Assembly (NCBI RefSeq): GCF_005217525.1
Contig: NZ_PNXQ01000016.1
Coordinates: 1,068,736 to 1,132,735 of the forward strand
Direction of reading: 5' to 3'
Length of the DNA stretch: 64,000 nucleotides
Source of the DNA: Paenibacillus terrae
GTDB taxonomy: Bacteria > Bacillota > Bacilli > Paenibacillales > Paenibacillaceae
Under the pieces are notes generated by a model. It was given only the letters and a program-made list of their open reading frames with translations. It was not told the DNA's origin and did not search any database. This document shows, piece by piece, positions 42,664 to 53,558 of the stretch. The translations under genes were made by a program, and so were the position numbers. Every line of letters starts with the position of its first letter. Position 1 is the first letter of the stretch.

Positions 42664-42766
42664 GTAAAAAGTTCCTCCGCTCAGGTTTTCTGCAACTTTA
42701 GCCGCTGCTTGTTATGCTTTGCTTTAACCGTTACCCATGCTAATTCCGTGATCCTGCTGACAGCTT

Positions 42767-44262
<1,496 letters not shown>

Positions 44263-44298
44263 TTATGTTCCCTTCAGACCTGGTCCCGTGTTCGGATA

Positions 44299-44336
44299 CA
44301 AAAAAGACTCCTTGCCCAAGTTTGGCAAGGAGTCTC
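44299..44336 (-). terminator. PyrR-controlled leader terminator
   Basis: On the minus strand AGACTCCTTGCC and GGCAAGGAGTCT pair perfectly and are followed by TTTTTTGTAT, 60 bases before pyrR. It is the terminator of the attenuator. Confidence 0.9.
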
Positions 44337-44428
44337 GTATGAACAGTCTTCCACCGTTCTCCGATCTCTCGGATACACTGAAGACATGCCGCCGCAGCGG
44401 ATGCACTGATCAGTGATCCATTCACGTT

Positions 44429-44461
44429 ACCTTGCCAGCCTCACGGGACTGATTTAAAGGT
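44429..44461 (-). promoter_or_regulatory. PyrR-binding loop (anti-antiterminator) in the pyr leader
   Basis: On the minus strand ACCTTTAAATCAGTCC and CGTGAGGCTGGCAAGGT form the stem-loop with the core AGTCCCGTGAGGCTGG, matching the known PyrR-binding consensus. It lies about 95 bases before the terminator, so the usual antiterminator/terminator switch can be formed. Confidence 0.9.
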
Positions 44462-44611
44462 GCTATTCAGGATTTCCTTTATCCAGCTTCTCATAGTACA
44501 AGATGGCAAGCCATCTTTTGGACAAAGTTCATCGCAACTACAAGAAGTATGACAGATTGAAAATCACGTGTCAACACCTGTTCAACCGGAGCCACCGGAA
44601 GCACTTAAATA

Positions 44612-44640
44612 ATTATACAACTTTACTGTATAATTATCCA
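44612..44640 (-). promoter_or_regulatory. Candidate sigma-A promoter of the pyr operon
   Basis: A perfect TATAAT -10 and a weak TGGATA -35 are separated by 17 bases on the minus strand. It starts about 150 bases before the PyrR-binding loop, and a terminator of the opposite-side gene lies 30 bases farther away. Confidence 0.5.
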
Positions 44641-44670
44641 TAGTTGTTTTTACATATGCCAGCCCAATAA

Positions 44671-44698
44671 CAAAAATAACCGCCAATCAGGCGGTTAT
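44671..44698 (-). terminator. Terminator of the rluD-like gene
   Basis: On the minus strand ATAACCGCC and GGCGGTTAT pair around TGATT, followed by TTTTG. Confidence 0.85.
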
Positions 44699-44746
44699 GC
44701 TTAATCATTATTCAGGTTTGTGAATACGAATGCAATTCATCATGGA

Positions 44747-45718
44747 TTACCGACTGCGTAAGGATGCCAGTACATCTTCCATATCGGGAGGAATCGGTTT
44801 GCTGAACTCCATATACTCTCCAGTGGTGGGATGCTTAAAACCCAATACTGCAGCATGCAGTGCCTGACCGTCCATACGGACCCCTTTGCTACGTCCATAC
44901 ATCGGATCACCGACCAACGGGTGCCCAATAAATTTCATATGCACGCGGATTTGATGCGTGCGCCCTGTTTCCAGTTGAAGTTCCAGCAAGGTATAATCCC
45001 CCAAACGCTCAATCACGAGAAAATGGGTAACTGCATGCTTGCTGTTACGCTCTGTCACCGTGAACAATTTGCGATCCCCCGAATCACGCCCGATGGGAGC
45101 ATCTACCGTCCCCTGATCATGACTTAGATGGCCGTGAACCAGCGCTATATATTTGCGAGTGACACTGTGGTCCTTGAGCTGCTCTGCGAGCGAGGCGTGA
45201 GCCTGATCATTTTTGGCCGCCATCAGTAGTCCTGATGTATCCTTATCAATACGATGGACGATACCTGGACGCAATTCTCCGTTAATACCGGAAAGATCGT
45301 GACAGTGGTACATGAGCGCGTTGACCAGTGTTCCCGAAGAGTGTCCCGGCGCAGGATGTACAACCAGACCACGTTGCTTGTTAATGACAATGACGTCCGA
45401 ATCCTCGTAAACAACATCCAGCGGAATATTTTCCGGTACAATATCTACACTCTCCGGCTCAGGTACGGATAATGAAATTCGATCACCTTCAGCCAGCTTG
45501 TAATTCGCTTTGATCGCTGTCCCGTTCACCAGCACTCGACTGTTCCCGATCCACAATTGAATCTGGGAACGGGACACATCCTTCATTTCTTCGGCGATAT
45601 ATTTGTCTATACGTGTTTTGGCATCCCCGGATTCCGCTGTCCATTCCAGAGATTCACCCTCCAGTTCGTCCTCATAAGACAAACCTGTGGCTTCGCCGTT
45701 TTCGTTTACTTCTTTCAT
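44747..45718 (-). CDS. RluD/RluA-family pseudouridine synthase (323 aa)
   Basis: It isomerises uridines in 23S rRNA or tRNA. An N-terminal S4-like domain (about 26-80, KYIAEEMKDVSRSQIQLWIG) precedes the RluA-type catalytic domain with HRIDKDTSGLLMAAKN holding the catalytic Asp. The end of the domain has LETGRTHQIRVHMKFIGHPL. The start is set at ATG 45718 behind AAGGGAAG, one base after the lspA stop; a longer frame is spurious. lspA and this gene are a common pair in Bacillales (ylyB/rluD type). The exact rRNA site is not determined. Confidence 0.93.
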   Translation of the reverse strand: MKEVNENGEATGLSYEDELEGESLEWTAESGDAKTRIDKYIAEEMKDVSRSQIQLWIGNSRVLVNGTAIKANYKLAEGDRISLSVPEPESVDIVPENIPLDVVYEDSDVIVINKQRGLVVHPAPGHSSGTLVNALMYHCHDLSGINGELRPGIVHRIDKDTSGLLMAAKNDQAHASLAEQLKDHSVTRKYIALVHGHLSHDQGTVDAPIGRDSGDRKLFTVTERNSKHAVTHFLVIERLGDYTLLELQLETGRTHQIRVHMKFIGHPLVGDPMYGRSKGVRMDGQALHAAVLGFKHPTTGEYMEFSKPIPPDMEDVLASLRSR

Positions 45719-45719
45719 G

Positions 45720-46211
45720 CTATGACTTCCCTTCAATGCTATCACTGCCATTACCTTTGTTCCGACGCGATTCCAATAATGTATCCAAAATAATCAGTGC
45801 TACACCAATGACAATCGCCGAATCTGCCACATTAAAAATCGGAAACGTATAGCTTCCAAAATTGAATTGAGCAAAATCAACCACTTCCCCTGAAATAGCC
45901 CGATCCAGGAAGTTACCAACCGCGCCTCCAAGTACCAAACTTAATGCAACTGGAAGCAATTTCTGCCCGGCCTTAACCGTTTTCCGCAAGTACCATATGA
46001 TACCAATCACCACCACAATCGTAATCACGATAAACAGCCAACGCTGGCCTTCCAAAATCCCAAAAGCGGCTCCCCGGTTACGATGGGACGTGATTAGAAA
46101 GAAATTGCCGATGACGGGTATTTGCTCGTACAATTCCATGCGCGTAGCCACCAAATATTTGACTCCCTGATCAATCAAAAAAATAATTAGCGCAATACCA
46201 AAATAAATCAC
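45720..46211 (-). CDS. lspA: Lipoprotein signal peptidase II (163 aa)
   Basis: It cleaves prolipoprotein signal peptides before the lipid-modified Cys. Four membrane helices and the five conserved boxes are visible: LIDQGVKYLV with its Asp, RNRGAAFGIL, GGAVGNFLDR with the catalytic Asp, VVDFAQFNF, and PIFNVADSAI with the second catalytic Asp. The length is normal. The GTG at 46211 has AAGGAC only two bases upstream, which is close; the next in-frame codon would be ATT. The downstream gene starts two bases after. Confidence 0.95.
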   Translation of the reverse strand: MIYFGIALIIFLIDQGVKYLVATRMELYEQIPVIGNFFLITSHRNRGAAFGILEGQRWLFIVITIVVVIGIIWYLRKTVKAGQKLLPVALSLVLGGAVGNFLDRAISGEVVDFAQFNFGSYTFPIFNVADSAIVIGVALIILDTLLESRRNKGNGSDSIEGKS

Positions 46212-46448
46212 AGTCCTTCGTCACTCCGATCTGCTTATATCCGTTGTCGAACCCATTTATTGTAGCATAAGCCTTCTCAGATCGTCCACGAGTCCCCCAA
46301 GCTATTGGGCCTAGATTACGAATGAAATCAACTCCAGCGAATTTGATCAGAATTTCCTATGTAAAAGAGGTCTTCCCGGTGCAAACTACAAGGAGCATAA
46401 CCGACACAGCACACGCGCAGGTTAAACCTAGAATAAGGAGAGGATTCC

Positions 46449-47180
46449 ATGTCCCCATTGACGGAGCAACAATTGCAGGGATTGCGTAACGAACTGCTGG
46501 AACGTAAAAAAGAAATTGAGCATCGTTTGCAGGACAACGATCATTATGGACTCGGCGATTCCCAACGCGATCAGACCGGCGAGCTTTCCCCTATTGATAA
46601 TCATCCGGGTGATTTGGCTACCGAAACGTATGAGCGAGCCAAGGACATTTCCCTATTGGAGCACGACGAATTTCAATTAGAACGCATCGAATCAGCCTTA
46701 ATGGCAATGGATAAGGGAACCTATGGCATTTGTGCAGCCAGCGGCAAACCAATTCCTTATGAGCGTCTGCTAGCTGTTCCCTATACCATTTACTGCAAAG
46801 AATACAGCCCTGAAACAGAAGTTTCCAACCGACGCCCGGTGGAAGAGGAATTCCTCGCTCCCGCATTCGGCAGAACAAGTCTGGATGAGCGTGAAGATCA
46901 AAACGGCTTTGACGGCGAGGACGCCTGGCAAATCGTTGAAAGCTGGGGTACATCGAATACACCAGCAATGGCTGAAAGTGGAGAAATTCATAGCTACGAC
47001 GATATGGAAATTGAGGCCAACGATGATAATATGGGCTTTGTAGAGCCTTACGAAAGCTTTGTAGCCACAGACATATATGGAAAAAATGTATCGGTTGTCC
47101 GCAGTTCCATTTATCAGCGTTATCTGGATGATGGTGAGGGCGAAGGTCTGCTAGAGCCGGATACGCACGAAGACGAATAG
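46449..47180 (+). CDS. DksA/TraR-like protein, YteA type (243 aa)
   Basis: It has the N-terminal coiled coil of TraR/DksA-like proteins (LTEQQLQGLRNELLERKKEI) and the short 'YGICAASGKPIPYERLLAVP' block of YteA-family members. In YteA the zinc-finger cysteines are mostly lost; here only Cys-x and IYCKE remain, so a zinc site is unlikely. The C-terminal half is strongly acidic. YteA genes are usually sigma-K or sporulation linked in bacilli. The ATG follows AAGGAGAGG. It is transcribed alone, away from the lspA unit. Confidence 0.8.
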   Translation: MSPLTEQQLQGLRNELLERKKEIEHRLQDNDHYGLGDSQRDQTGELSPIDNHPGDLATETYERAKDISLLEHDEFQLERIESALMAMDKGTYGICAASGKPIPYERLLAVPYTIYCKEYSPETEVSNRRPVEEEFLAPAFGRTSLDEREDQNGFDGEDAWQIVESWGTSNTPAMAESGEIHSYDDMEIEANDDNMGFVEPYESFVATDIYGKNVSVVRSSIYQRYLDDGEGEGLLEPDTHEDE

Positions 47181-47210
47181 TTAACCAAATCCTAATAGGT
47201 AAACAAGTAA

Positions 47211-47606
47211 CTAGTAGGTGTTTAGCTGCAGTTGTCGTTGCACAATCCGTACAATATCAGCAATATAATCACCGATGATCGGCAAATTCAGCGCTCCCAA
47301 CACTTGCAACACATAGATAATGGTCGCCGCGAAAAAAGTAAATCCAAGCGCGATCCCGAGCCCCCGGGACAGACCTGATATTAAGTTTAGCCATAGCAAT
47401 CGCCAAGGCTTGTTGAGCAACAGGGCATAATCAGCAATGCGGCTGCGCTCCAACTGCTGCGACACTGAACGCACCAGCTTTTCTACACGGCTTAGCTGGT
47501 CAGCCTGATCACCTGCTGTACCTTGGTCTGTGGCTACGCTCCCCCTACTTCCTCCGTTCATGCCTTGGCGGCTTCTGCCCTGTCTGCGCCTTGATCGTGC
47601 GGTCAT
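47211..47606 (-). CDS. DUF5665-type membrane protein (131 aa)
   Basis: The start is set at ATG 47606 behind GGGGGAT. The first 40 residues are basic and Gly/Arg-rich (MTARSRRRQGRSRQG), followed by a helix and one hydrophobic segment (ALGFTFFAATIIYVLQVLGA), then an amphipathic end. This is the layout of the DUF5665 proteins found beside ileS and divIVA-region genes in Paenibacillaceae. The role is unknown. The stop lies 30 bases from the convergent DksA/YteA-like gene. Confidence 0.65.
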   Translation of the reverse strand: MTARSRRRQGRSRQGMNGGSRGSVATDQGTAGDQADQLSRVEKLVRSVSQQLERSRIADYALLLNKPWRLLWLNLISGLSRGLGIALGFTFFAATIIYVLQVLGALNLPIIGDYIADIVRIVQRQLQLNTY

Positions 47607-47646
47607 GCACAATCCCCCTTTTCCCCATGCTGCCCTGAACGCAGCA

Positions 47647-47707
47647 AACGAGCCGAAGCATGTAACGGAGATCATCCATCCGTTCCAATGCTTAGGCTCG
47701 TTTTTTT
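47647..47707. terminator. Long hairpin terminator downstream of ileS
   Basis: AACGAGCC...AGCAT...ACGGA pairs with TCCGT...ATGCT...GGCTCGTT, followed by a T-run on the plus strand and TTTGC on the minus strand. It separates ileS from the DUF5665 gene. Confidence 0.6.
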
Positions 47708-47749
47708 ATATGCTGCCTGTTATTGTATTATGGGACAAGGGTCTTGTAA

Positions 47750-50700
47750 TTATTCCCCAATATGCACACCGATAGTTTTACCGTTCACTTCTACGCGTTC
47801 CACAGGCTCGGCTTGACCAAATGTCACTGTCGTTACCAATACGTTCTCACGCAACACCGAATCGAAGTTTTCGATCGCCTGACGCAGCTCACTATCAACA
47901 TCCAGCGTAAGTGCCACATACTTTTCAATCGGCAGATCCAGCTTCTTACGGTAATCCTGCACCGCACGAACTACCTCACGTACCCAACCCTCTTGCTCCA
48001 GCTCAGGCGTAATGTCCGTGTTCAATGCTACGGTTAAACCATAGCCGGAAGCGGAAGCAAAGCCTTCCTTCGCTTTTTTCTCCACCAGCAATTCCTCTGC
48101 TGTAAGCTGCAACTCTTCCCCTTCTGGAGAAGCCACGTTCAGCACTCCTTTTTCCACAACCGAACGGGTGTCTTCAGCAGACATTCCTTTAAAAAAGTTT
48201 TGCAGAAAGCCGACATTTTTGCCGTATTTCTTGCCCGCTACCTTCAAATTGAGCTTCAGCGTGAAGTCTACAAAGCCGCTATCGTCCGTTTCAACATGAA
48301 TATTTTTCACATTGATCTCATCCTTGATAATTTCCACATAACCACTCAGATTAAATTCCTGATCCATGGACAAAATCAATTCGGACAATGGCTGACGCGT
48401 TTTCAGCCCCGTTTCGTTGCGGACATTGCGCGCCAGTTCTACTACGCGGCGAGCCGTCTCCATGTCACGTTCCAACTCCAGATCAATCAGGTCTTCATTG
48501 GCAGTTGGATAATCATCCAGATGAACGCTTTCCCCGTTGCTCAGGTTCAGGTAAATATCCTCAGCCAGCATCGGTGTGAACGGCGCAAGCAGCTTCGCTG
48601 TCGTCAATAACACCTCAGTCAGTGTGCGGTACGCATCCAATTTATCTTCTGTAAGGCCATTGCCCCAGAACCGATCACGCGAACGGCGGATATACCAATT
48701 GCTCAGTTCATCCACGAACGACTCAATCGCTTTGGACGAGTTCAGGAAATCGTTCACAGCCAGTGCTTTGTCCACCACCAGAATCAAGCTGTTGAGACGG
48801 GACAAAATCCAGCGATCCAGCTTGTGTGCCGATGGCTTGAATGGATGCTGCGCCGGATCAAAACCGTCGATATCCGCATACAAGGTCAGGAAAGCGTGTG
48901 TATTTACGAGCGTATCTACTAGCTTCGATTTGGCTTCGCCAACAATGCCTTTGGAAAAACGTTTGCTATTCCACGGTGCACTATCGGACAACAAAGCCCA
49001 ACGAAAAGCATCTGTACCGTACTCGTCAATCACTTCCCACGGATCAATCACATTCCCCTTGGATTTGGACATTTTCTGTCCCTGCTCATCCAGTACGTGG
49101 CCTGTCGCCATAACTGCTTTATAAGGGGCTTTGCCTGTCAGCATGGTGGAAACAGCAAGCAAGCTGTAGAACCAGCCACGAGTCTGGTCAATACCTTCAC
49201 AGATCATGTCTGCCGGGAATTGCTGCTCGAATGTTTCATTATTTTCAAACGGATAATGATGTTGGGCAAACGGCATGGAGCCGCTGTCGAACCATACGTC
49301 GATCACTTCCGGTGTACGGGTCATTTCGTATTTGCCGCATGTACTGCGAACCTTAATTTCATCCACATATGGCTTGTGCAGCTCAATGTCGGCTGGTACG
49401 TCACCAATCGCACGTTCCCGTAGTTCAGCAATACTATGTGGAGCGAACTGCTCTCCGGTTTCCTCACAAACCCAGATATTCAGCGGTGTGCCCCAATAGC
49501 GATCACGGCTGATGTTCCAGTCCACCAATTCCTCCAAAAACTTGCCGAAGCGTCCTTCGCGTATATGACCCGGATACCATTCAACTTCGTTATTGTTGGC
49601 AATCAGTTGATCCTTGATGGCGGTTGTTTTGATAAACCAGCTGTCCATGGCGTAGTACAATAGCGGAGTATCACAGCGCCAGCAGAACGGATAACTATGC
49701 TCGTATTTTTCCTTGCTGTACAACAAACCTTTTTCCGACAGCATTTTAACAATATCCACATCACAGTCCTTCACAAAACGGCCTGCAAAATCAGTGATTT
49801 CCTCTACATAGTTACCTTGGAGATCCACCACATTAATGAATCCAACGCCATTTTCACGGCATACCCGGTAATCATCCTCGCCATGCGCCGGAGCCATATG
49901 AACGATACCTGTACCGCTGGAGTCCGTTACGAACTTCGCACCCAGAATCTGATTGCCCTTCTCGACTTGGAAATACGTAAATGGCGGAGTATACGATTGA
50001 CCTACCAGTTCCGAGCCAGACAACGTGCCAATCACTTCATGATCGCCTTTAATCACGTCTTCGACGAGGTTTTTGGCAACGATGTATACACCGTCTTCCT
50101 GTTTCACACGAGCGTACTCCAGGTCAGGATTGACAGCCAGTGCCACGTGACTCGGCAAGGTCCAAGGTGTTGTCGTCCAGGCCAGTACATATTCACCACT
50201 GCTATGCAGCTTAAATTTGGCCGTGGCACTCAGGTCTTTCACGTCTTTGTAGCCCTGTGCCACTTCATGGGAACTCAGCGTTGTCTGACAATCCGGACAA
50301 TACGGACTTACGCGATGACCGCGATACAGCAGATCCTTTTCGTGAATCGTCGCCAGAATGTTCCACACACTCTCGATATAATTATTATCCAGCGTGATGT
50401 ATGGATGATCGAGGTCTGTCCAGTAGCCGATCGCTTCGGTCAGATCACGCCATTGCTGCTCATACTCAAACACGCTGGCTTTACATTTTTTGATGAACTT
50501 TTCAACGCCGTATTCCTCAATTTCAGGCTTATGGGAAATGCCCAGTTGCTTCTGTACACCTAATTCTACCGGCAGGCCATGGGTATCCCAACCCGCCTTA
50601 CGTACGACACGATACCCCTTCATCGTCTGGTAACGGCCGACAAAATCCTTAATTACACGGCCCAGCATGTGACCGATATGCGGTTTACCATTAGCTGTTG

Positions 50701-50839
50701 GCGGGCCTTCATAAAATACAAAGTTTGGCTTACCCTCACGATGCGTGATCGTCTTGCGGAACGTGTCCTCCTGCTTCCATTTGCTCAGGATGCGCAGGTC
50801 GCGGGACCGTGCCTTTTCTTTGACATCTACTCTGTTCAT
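47750..50839 (-). CDS. ileS: Isoleucyl-tRNA synthetase (1029 aa)
   Basis: It charges tRNA-Ile with isoleucine. It is a class I enzyme of the 1030-residue (IleS2-type) form. HIGH-like motif [13 protein letters not shown] (about 46-58), [13 protein letters not shown], the CP1 editing insertion with [14 protein letters not shown], and Cys-rich TNPYCPDCQ-like segments are visible. The ATG follows AGAGAGGAAG. It has a T-box leader and a sigma-A promoter just upstream. IleS2-type enzymes are less sensitive to mupirocin; I do not claim resistance. Confidence 0.95.
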   Translation of the reverse strand: MNRVDVKEKARSRDLRILSKWKQEDTFRKTITHREGKPNFVFYEGPPTANGKPHIGHMLGRVIKDFVGRYQTMKGYRVVRKAGWDTHGLPVELGVQKQLGISHKPEIEEYGVEKFIKKCKASVFEYEQQWRDLTEAIGYWTDLDHPYITLDNNYIESVWNILATIHEKDLLYRGHRVSPYCPDCQTTLSSHEVAQGYKDVKDLSATAKFKLHSSGEYVLAWTTTPWTLPSHVALAVNPDLEYARVKQEDGVYIVAKNLVEDVIKGDHEVIGTLSGSELVGQSYTPPFTYFQVEKGNQILGAKFVTDSSGTGIVHMAPAHGEDDYRVCRENGVGFINVVDLQGNYVEEITDFAGRFVKDCDVDIVKMLSEKGLLYSKEKYEHSYPFCWRCDTPLLYYAMDSWFIKTTAIKDQLIANNNEVEWYPGHIREGRFGKFLEELVDWNISRDRYWGTPLNIWVCEETGEQFAPHSIAELRERAIGDVPADIELHKPYVDEIKVRSTCGKYEMTRTPEVIDVWFDSGSMPFAQHHYPFENNETFEQQFPADMICEGIDQTRGWFYSLLAVSTMLTGKAPYKAVMATGHVLDEQGQKMSKSKGNVIDPWEVIDEYGTDAFRWALLSDSAPWNSKRFSKGIVGEAKSKLVDTLVNTHAFLTLYADIDGFDPAQHPFKPSAHKLDRWILSRLNSLILVVDKALAVNDFLNSSKAIESFVDELSNWYIRRSRDRFWGNGLTEDKLDAYRTLTEVLLTTAKLLAPFTPMLAEDIYLNLSNGESVHLDDYPTANEDLIDLELERDMETARRVVELARNVRNETGLKTRQPLSELILSMDQEFNLSGYVEIIKDEINVKNIHVETDDSGFVDFTLKLNLKVAGKKYGKNVGFLQNFFKGMSAEDTRSVVEKGVLNVASPEGEELQLTAEELLVEKKAKEGFASASGYGLTVALNTDITPELEQEGWVREVVRAVQDYRKKLDLPIEKYVALTLDVDSELRQAIENFDSVLRENVLVTTVTFGQAEPVERVEVNGKTIGVHIGE

Positions 50840-50896
50840 AATGTCACTCTTCCTCTCTGTTCATCAGTTTCTGTAGCATTCTCTGAAAAAAAGCAA

Positions 50897-51194
50897 CAAA
50901 AAAGCCCCGTCCCTGTAAAGGGACGAGACTGTGCTCGCGTTACCACCCTGATTTCGTAAACAGACCATTCTAAAAAGACTGGTCCCTTCACGACTCTCCG
51001 AGCCCTACTCAACTACAGCAGGGCGCCATTGTAACGTATGGCACACGGTGATAGCTTACACACGCCGGATAAAACTCAAGCGCTTCAGCTCACTTCTCAG
51101 GGATGATCTTCGGTCATGTTCTGAACGTTGGCTTGCACCGGAAAAAGGCCAACTCTCTGAGGGACAAAATCATGACGTACTCGTTCCCATCAAC
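50897..51194 (-). promoter_or_regulatory. T-box riboswitch of ileS
   Basis: On the minus strand a Stem I region is visible with GAGTA motif (51177-51182) and specifier ATC (51105-51107, in AAGATCATCC). The T-box sequence AGGGTGGTAACGCG (about 50937-50950) follows. Terminator GTCCCTTTACAGGGAC is followed by GGGGCTTTTTTG. Isoleucine tRNA should bind the specifier and T-box and block the terminator. Confidence 0.95.
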
Positions 51195-51302
51195 GAATTA
51201 CAAATGTTAAATTCATCGGGATATTAAATCAGCAGCTTCGCTGCCCTGAATAGCAACCCATTATCTATAACGGATAACGTGATATTCAGTATAGTATTTA
51301 CA

Positions 51303-51331
51303 GTTATAGCCTCTTTGAAGATAAAAGTCAA
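51303..51331 (-). promoter_or_regulatory. Candidate sigma-A promoter of the ileS leader
   Basis: TTGACT and TATAAC are separated by exactly 17 bases on the minus strand, about 110 bases before the T-box Stem I. Confidence 0.6.
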
Positions 51332-51369
51332 CCCTGACGGGACCCGATCATCGCTGTCAGAAATGACGA

Positions 51370-51879
51370 TTAATAAATTTCTTTCATTTCACGCTCGCGC
51401 TCCAGCACTTCGCGTTCACGATTTTCAAGCGCTTCCCATCCGTCCTGACTTAACAAGTCAAGCTGCGCCTCCACCAGTGTACGAAAACGTGCCCGGTAAA
51501 TCGAAGCCTGCTTCTTTAGTTCCTCGACCTCCAACGCAATTTTGCGGGATTTAGATAACGCTTCATTCACAATGCGGTCCGCATTCTTTTCCGCTTCCTT
51601 CACGATGAGCTGCGATTCTTTCTTGGCGTTGTTACGGACTTCATCAGCCGCTTCTTGCGCCACGATAATCGTCTTGCTCAGCGTATCCTCAATGGTCGAA
51701 AAATGATCAAGCTTCTCCTGAACATTCAACAGCTGTGTACTCAGTTCTTTATTTTCACGGATAACGCCCTCGTAATCCTTGATCACCTGATCCAAAAATT
51801 CATTGACCTGATCTTCGTCATAACCGCGAAGCCGGCGGGCAAATTCCTTGTTATGTATATCCAATGGCGTTAATGGCAT
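51370..51879 (-). CDS. divIVA: DivIVA septum-placement / polarity protein (169 aa)
   Basis: It binds negatively curved membrane at septa and poles. The N-terminal membrane-binding domain is MPLTPLDIHNKEFARRLRGY (residues 1-20), followed by DEDQVNEFLDQVIKDYEGV. The rest is a long coiled coil. The ATG at 51879 is seven bases from AGGAGG; the frame starts three codons earlier with GTG. It is the last gene of the division-linked ylm cluster. Confidence 0.96.
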   Translation of the reverse strand: MPLTPLDIHNKEFARRLRGYDEDQVNEFLDQVIKDYEGVIRENKELSTQLLNVQEKLDHFSTIEDTLSKTIIVAQEAADEVRNNAKKESQLIVKEAEKNADRIVNEALSKSRKIALEVEELKKQASIYRARFRTLVEAQLDLLSQDGWEALENREREVLEREREMKEIY

Positions 51880-52049
51880 GCCGTCCACCTCCTATAAGAT
51901 TGACAAAAAACATTTTCCGCGTCACGACGCTCACTATCATCTATCGGTCATCATACCCCGTTTTGTGAATGCTGTACAGAGAAAAATCGTTCCAGTTCTC
52001 CGCTATAGCTTAATTCTTTCGACAGAAAGCTCGTGAATCCTGCCACCAG

Positions 52050-52832
52050 CTATATAAACTTACCAATTTTGACACGGAATCGTCCTTTTTTTGTCATTCC
52101 ATCTGTTTCCAGCACTTTGAAACGCCCAAATCCCTGCATGGAAATAACATCGCCCGCTTTAAGTGAAGTGGATGGATTCTCCTCCACCTTCCAATTCACC
52201 CGGCACCGTCCGGCCCGGATCGGTGCTAAAATCTTGCTGCGGCTCAGCTTGTACACATCACTGGCAATGCCATCCAGACGCAAAGAAGCCACCGACAAGT
52301 CCAGCGGCTCCAATGCAACATCCTTCGTCCGCAGATTTTCTGGAGACAACAGTTCTGTCCACACATGAACACGGTGAACCTGCTGTAAATGCATCGTAAT
52401 AAAATCGCTGATCTCAGAAGCCACCAATACATGGCACCCATCGTCCAGCACATGAATATCCCCTATTTTTCCACGCTTGATTCCAAGTCCTAATATTGCA
52501 CCCAGATAATCCCCGTGCTCCAGCGTGCTAATTTTATGATCATCGGACGTGACGGAAAGAACCTGAATACCCATATTCTCTCCGTCCACATACGAATAAT
52601 CGGGCGCTAATAGCGCCCGCTTTCGTTCCGATGCCTCATAACCGCCATCTACCCTAATCGTGACCTTGTCTTCCTTCGAGGCAAGCGTCTCCAATATGTA
52701 CAGTTGACGCGGGTCCAAAAAATCAGTCAGCTTCTGCTCATGATAAGCCCCCGCATGACTGATCCATTCGGAAGCGCGATCTACATAATCCCGTTCATCC
52801 GGGTGAAAATGCTCATAAATCTCGGTTCGCAT
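52050..52832 (-). CDS. ylmH: S4-domain RNA-binding protein YlmH (260 aa)
   Basis: It is a YlmH-family RNA-binding protein. The N-terminal part has the YlmH signature (RVDGGYEASERKRALLAPDY), and the C-terminal S4 domain (about 184-250, LDLSVASLRLDGIASDVYKL) has the RNA-binding strand pattern. YlmH binds ribosomal and tRNA-like partners in bacilli. The ATG follows CTAGGAGGA. It directly follows ylmG. Confidence 0.92.
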   Translation of the reverse strand: MRTEIYEHFHPDERDYVDRASEWISHAGAYHEQKLTDFLDPRQLYILETLASKEDKVTIRVDGGYEASERKRALLAPDYSYVDGENMGIQVLSVTSDDHKISTLEHGDYLGAILGLGIKRGKIGDIHVLDDGCHVLVASEISDFITMHLQQVHRVHVWTELLSPENLRTKDVALEPLDLSVASLRLDGIASDVYKLSRSKILAPIRAGRCRVNWKVEENPSTSLKAGDVISMQGFGRFKVLETDGMTKKGRFRVKIGKFI

Positions 52833-52840
52833 AAGTCCTC

Positions 52841-53098
52841 CTAGACGAAATTGCTAATTAAAGACATCAAACCGTACGACGCAAAACGCAGAGCAATCAG
52901 TGCAACGATGGGTGAAATATCAATCATTCCGAAGATTGGCGGTATAAATCTGCGAAAAGGAGACAAATACGGCTCCACAAACTTGGCAAGTAAATCACCG
53001 ATTACACTTTCTCTTGCATTAGGAAGCCAGGACATCAGGACATATGCAATGATCATGTAAGAATAAATCTGAAATAGCCAACCGATTACCTCGATCAA
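52841..53098 (-). CDS. ylmG: YggT-family membrane protein YlmG (85 aa)
   Basis: Two YggT-type transmembrane units are visible: LFQIYSYMIIAYVLMSWLPN and the conserved VEPYLSPFRRFIPPIFGMID segment, with ISPIVALIALRF. TTG at 53098 is the start, behind GAGGTGA. It is placed between sepF and ylmH as in other Firmicutes. A proposed role in division or membrane organisation is from family knowledge only. Confidence 0.92.
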   Translation of the reverse strand: MIEVIGWLFQIYSYMIIAYVLMSWLPNARESVIGDLLAKFVEPYLSPFRRFIPPIFGMIDISPIVALIALRFASYGLMSLISNFV

Positions 53099-53105
53099 GA
53101 AAAGC

Positions 53106-53558
53106 TCACCTCATTCTGTTAAGTTCTTGTTCAGTGTCCGCTAGTATTTCCGTAATGGAGCCTTGAATTTCAACCGTATCCGGTGTACACAGGAAAATAT
53201 TGTTACCCACCTTGGAAATTCCCCCGCCCAACGCATATACAGTACCACTTAAAAAATCAATGATGCGCAGCGCCTGGTCCTTGCGGATTCGTTGCAGATT
53301 GACTACGACGGTACGATGGGAACGAATGTGGTCGGCAATTTCCTGTGCTTCATCATAAGAACGCGGCTCATACAGAACAACTTTCACATTTTTCTGTGAA
53401 TGGATGCTGACAACATTATTGCTCTTCTGGTTCTTACGTTTATCAAAGCTTGGGGTTTCAATTTCTTGATCTTCCGGCGTATTCATAACCTCTCGCTCTA
53501 CAACTTCCTCTTCTTCCTGAAGTCCCAGGAAGTTCATGAACTTATTCATTACGCCCAA
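53106..53558 (-). CDS. sepF: SepF cell-division protein (150 aa)
   Basis: It bundles FtsZ and anchors it to the membrane with its N-terminal amphipathic helix (MGVMNKFMNFLGL). The C-terminal globular domain is KVVLYEPRSYDEAQEIADHI and on, with TVVVNLQRIRKDQALRIIDF and GGGISKVGNNIFLC. The TTG at 53558 is used because GGAGGA lies seven bases before it, while the ATG nine bases inside has a 16-base spacer. It overlaps the end of ylmE by 10 bases. Confidence 0.95.
   Translation of the reverse strand: MGVMNKFMNFLGLQEEEEVVEREVMNTPEDQEIETPSFDKRKNQKSNNVVSIHSQKNVKVVLYEPRSYDEAQEIADHIRSHRTVVVNLQRIRKDQALRIIDFLSGTVYALGGGISKVGNNIFLCTPDTVEIQGSITEILADTEQELNRMR

Noticed and set aside
47750..50839. Mupirocin resistance from the IleS2-type synthetase
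   Set aside because: Type alone does not show resistance, and the residues that decide it cannot be judged by eye.
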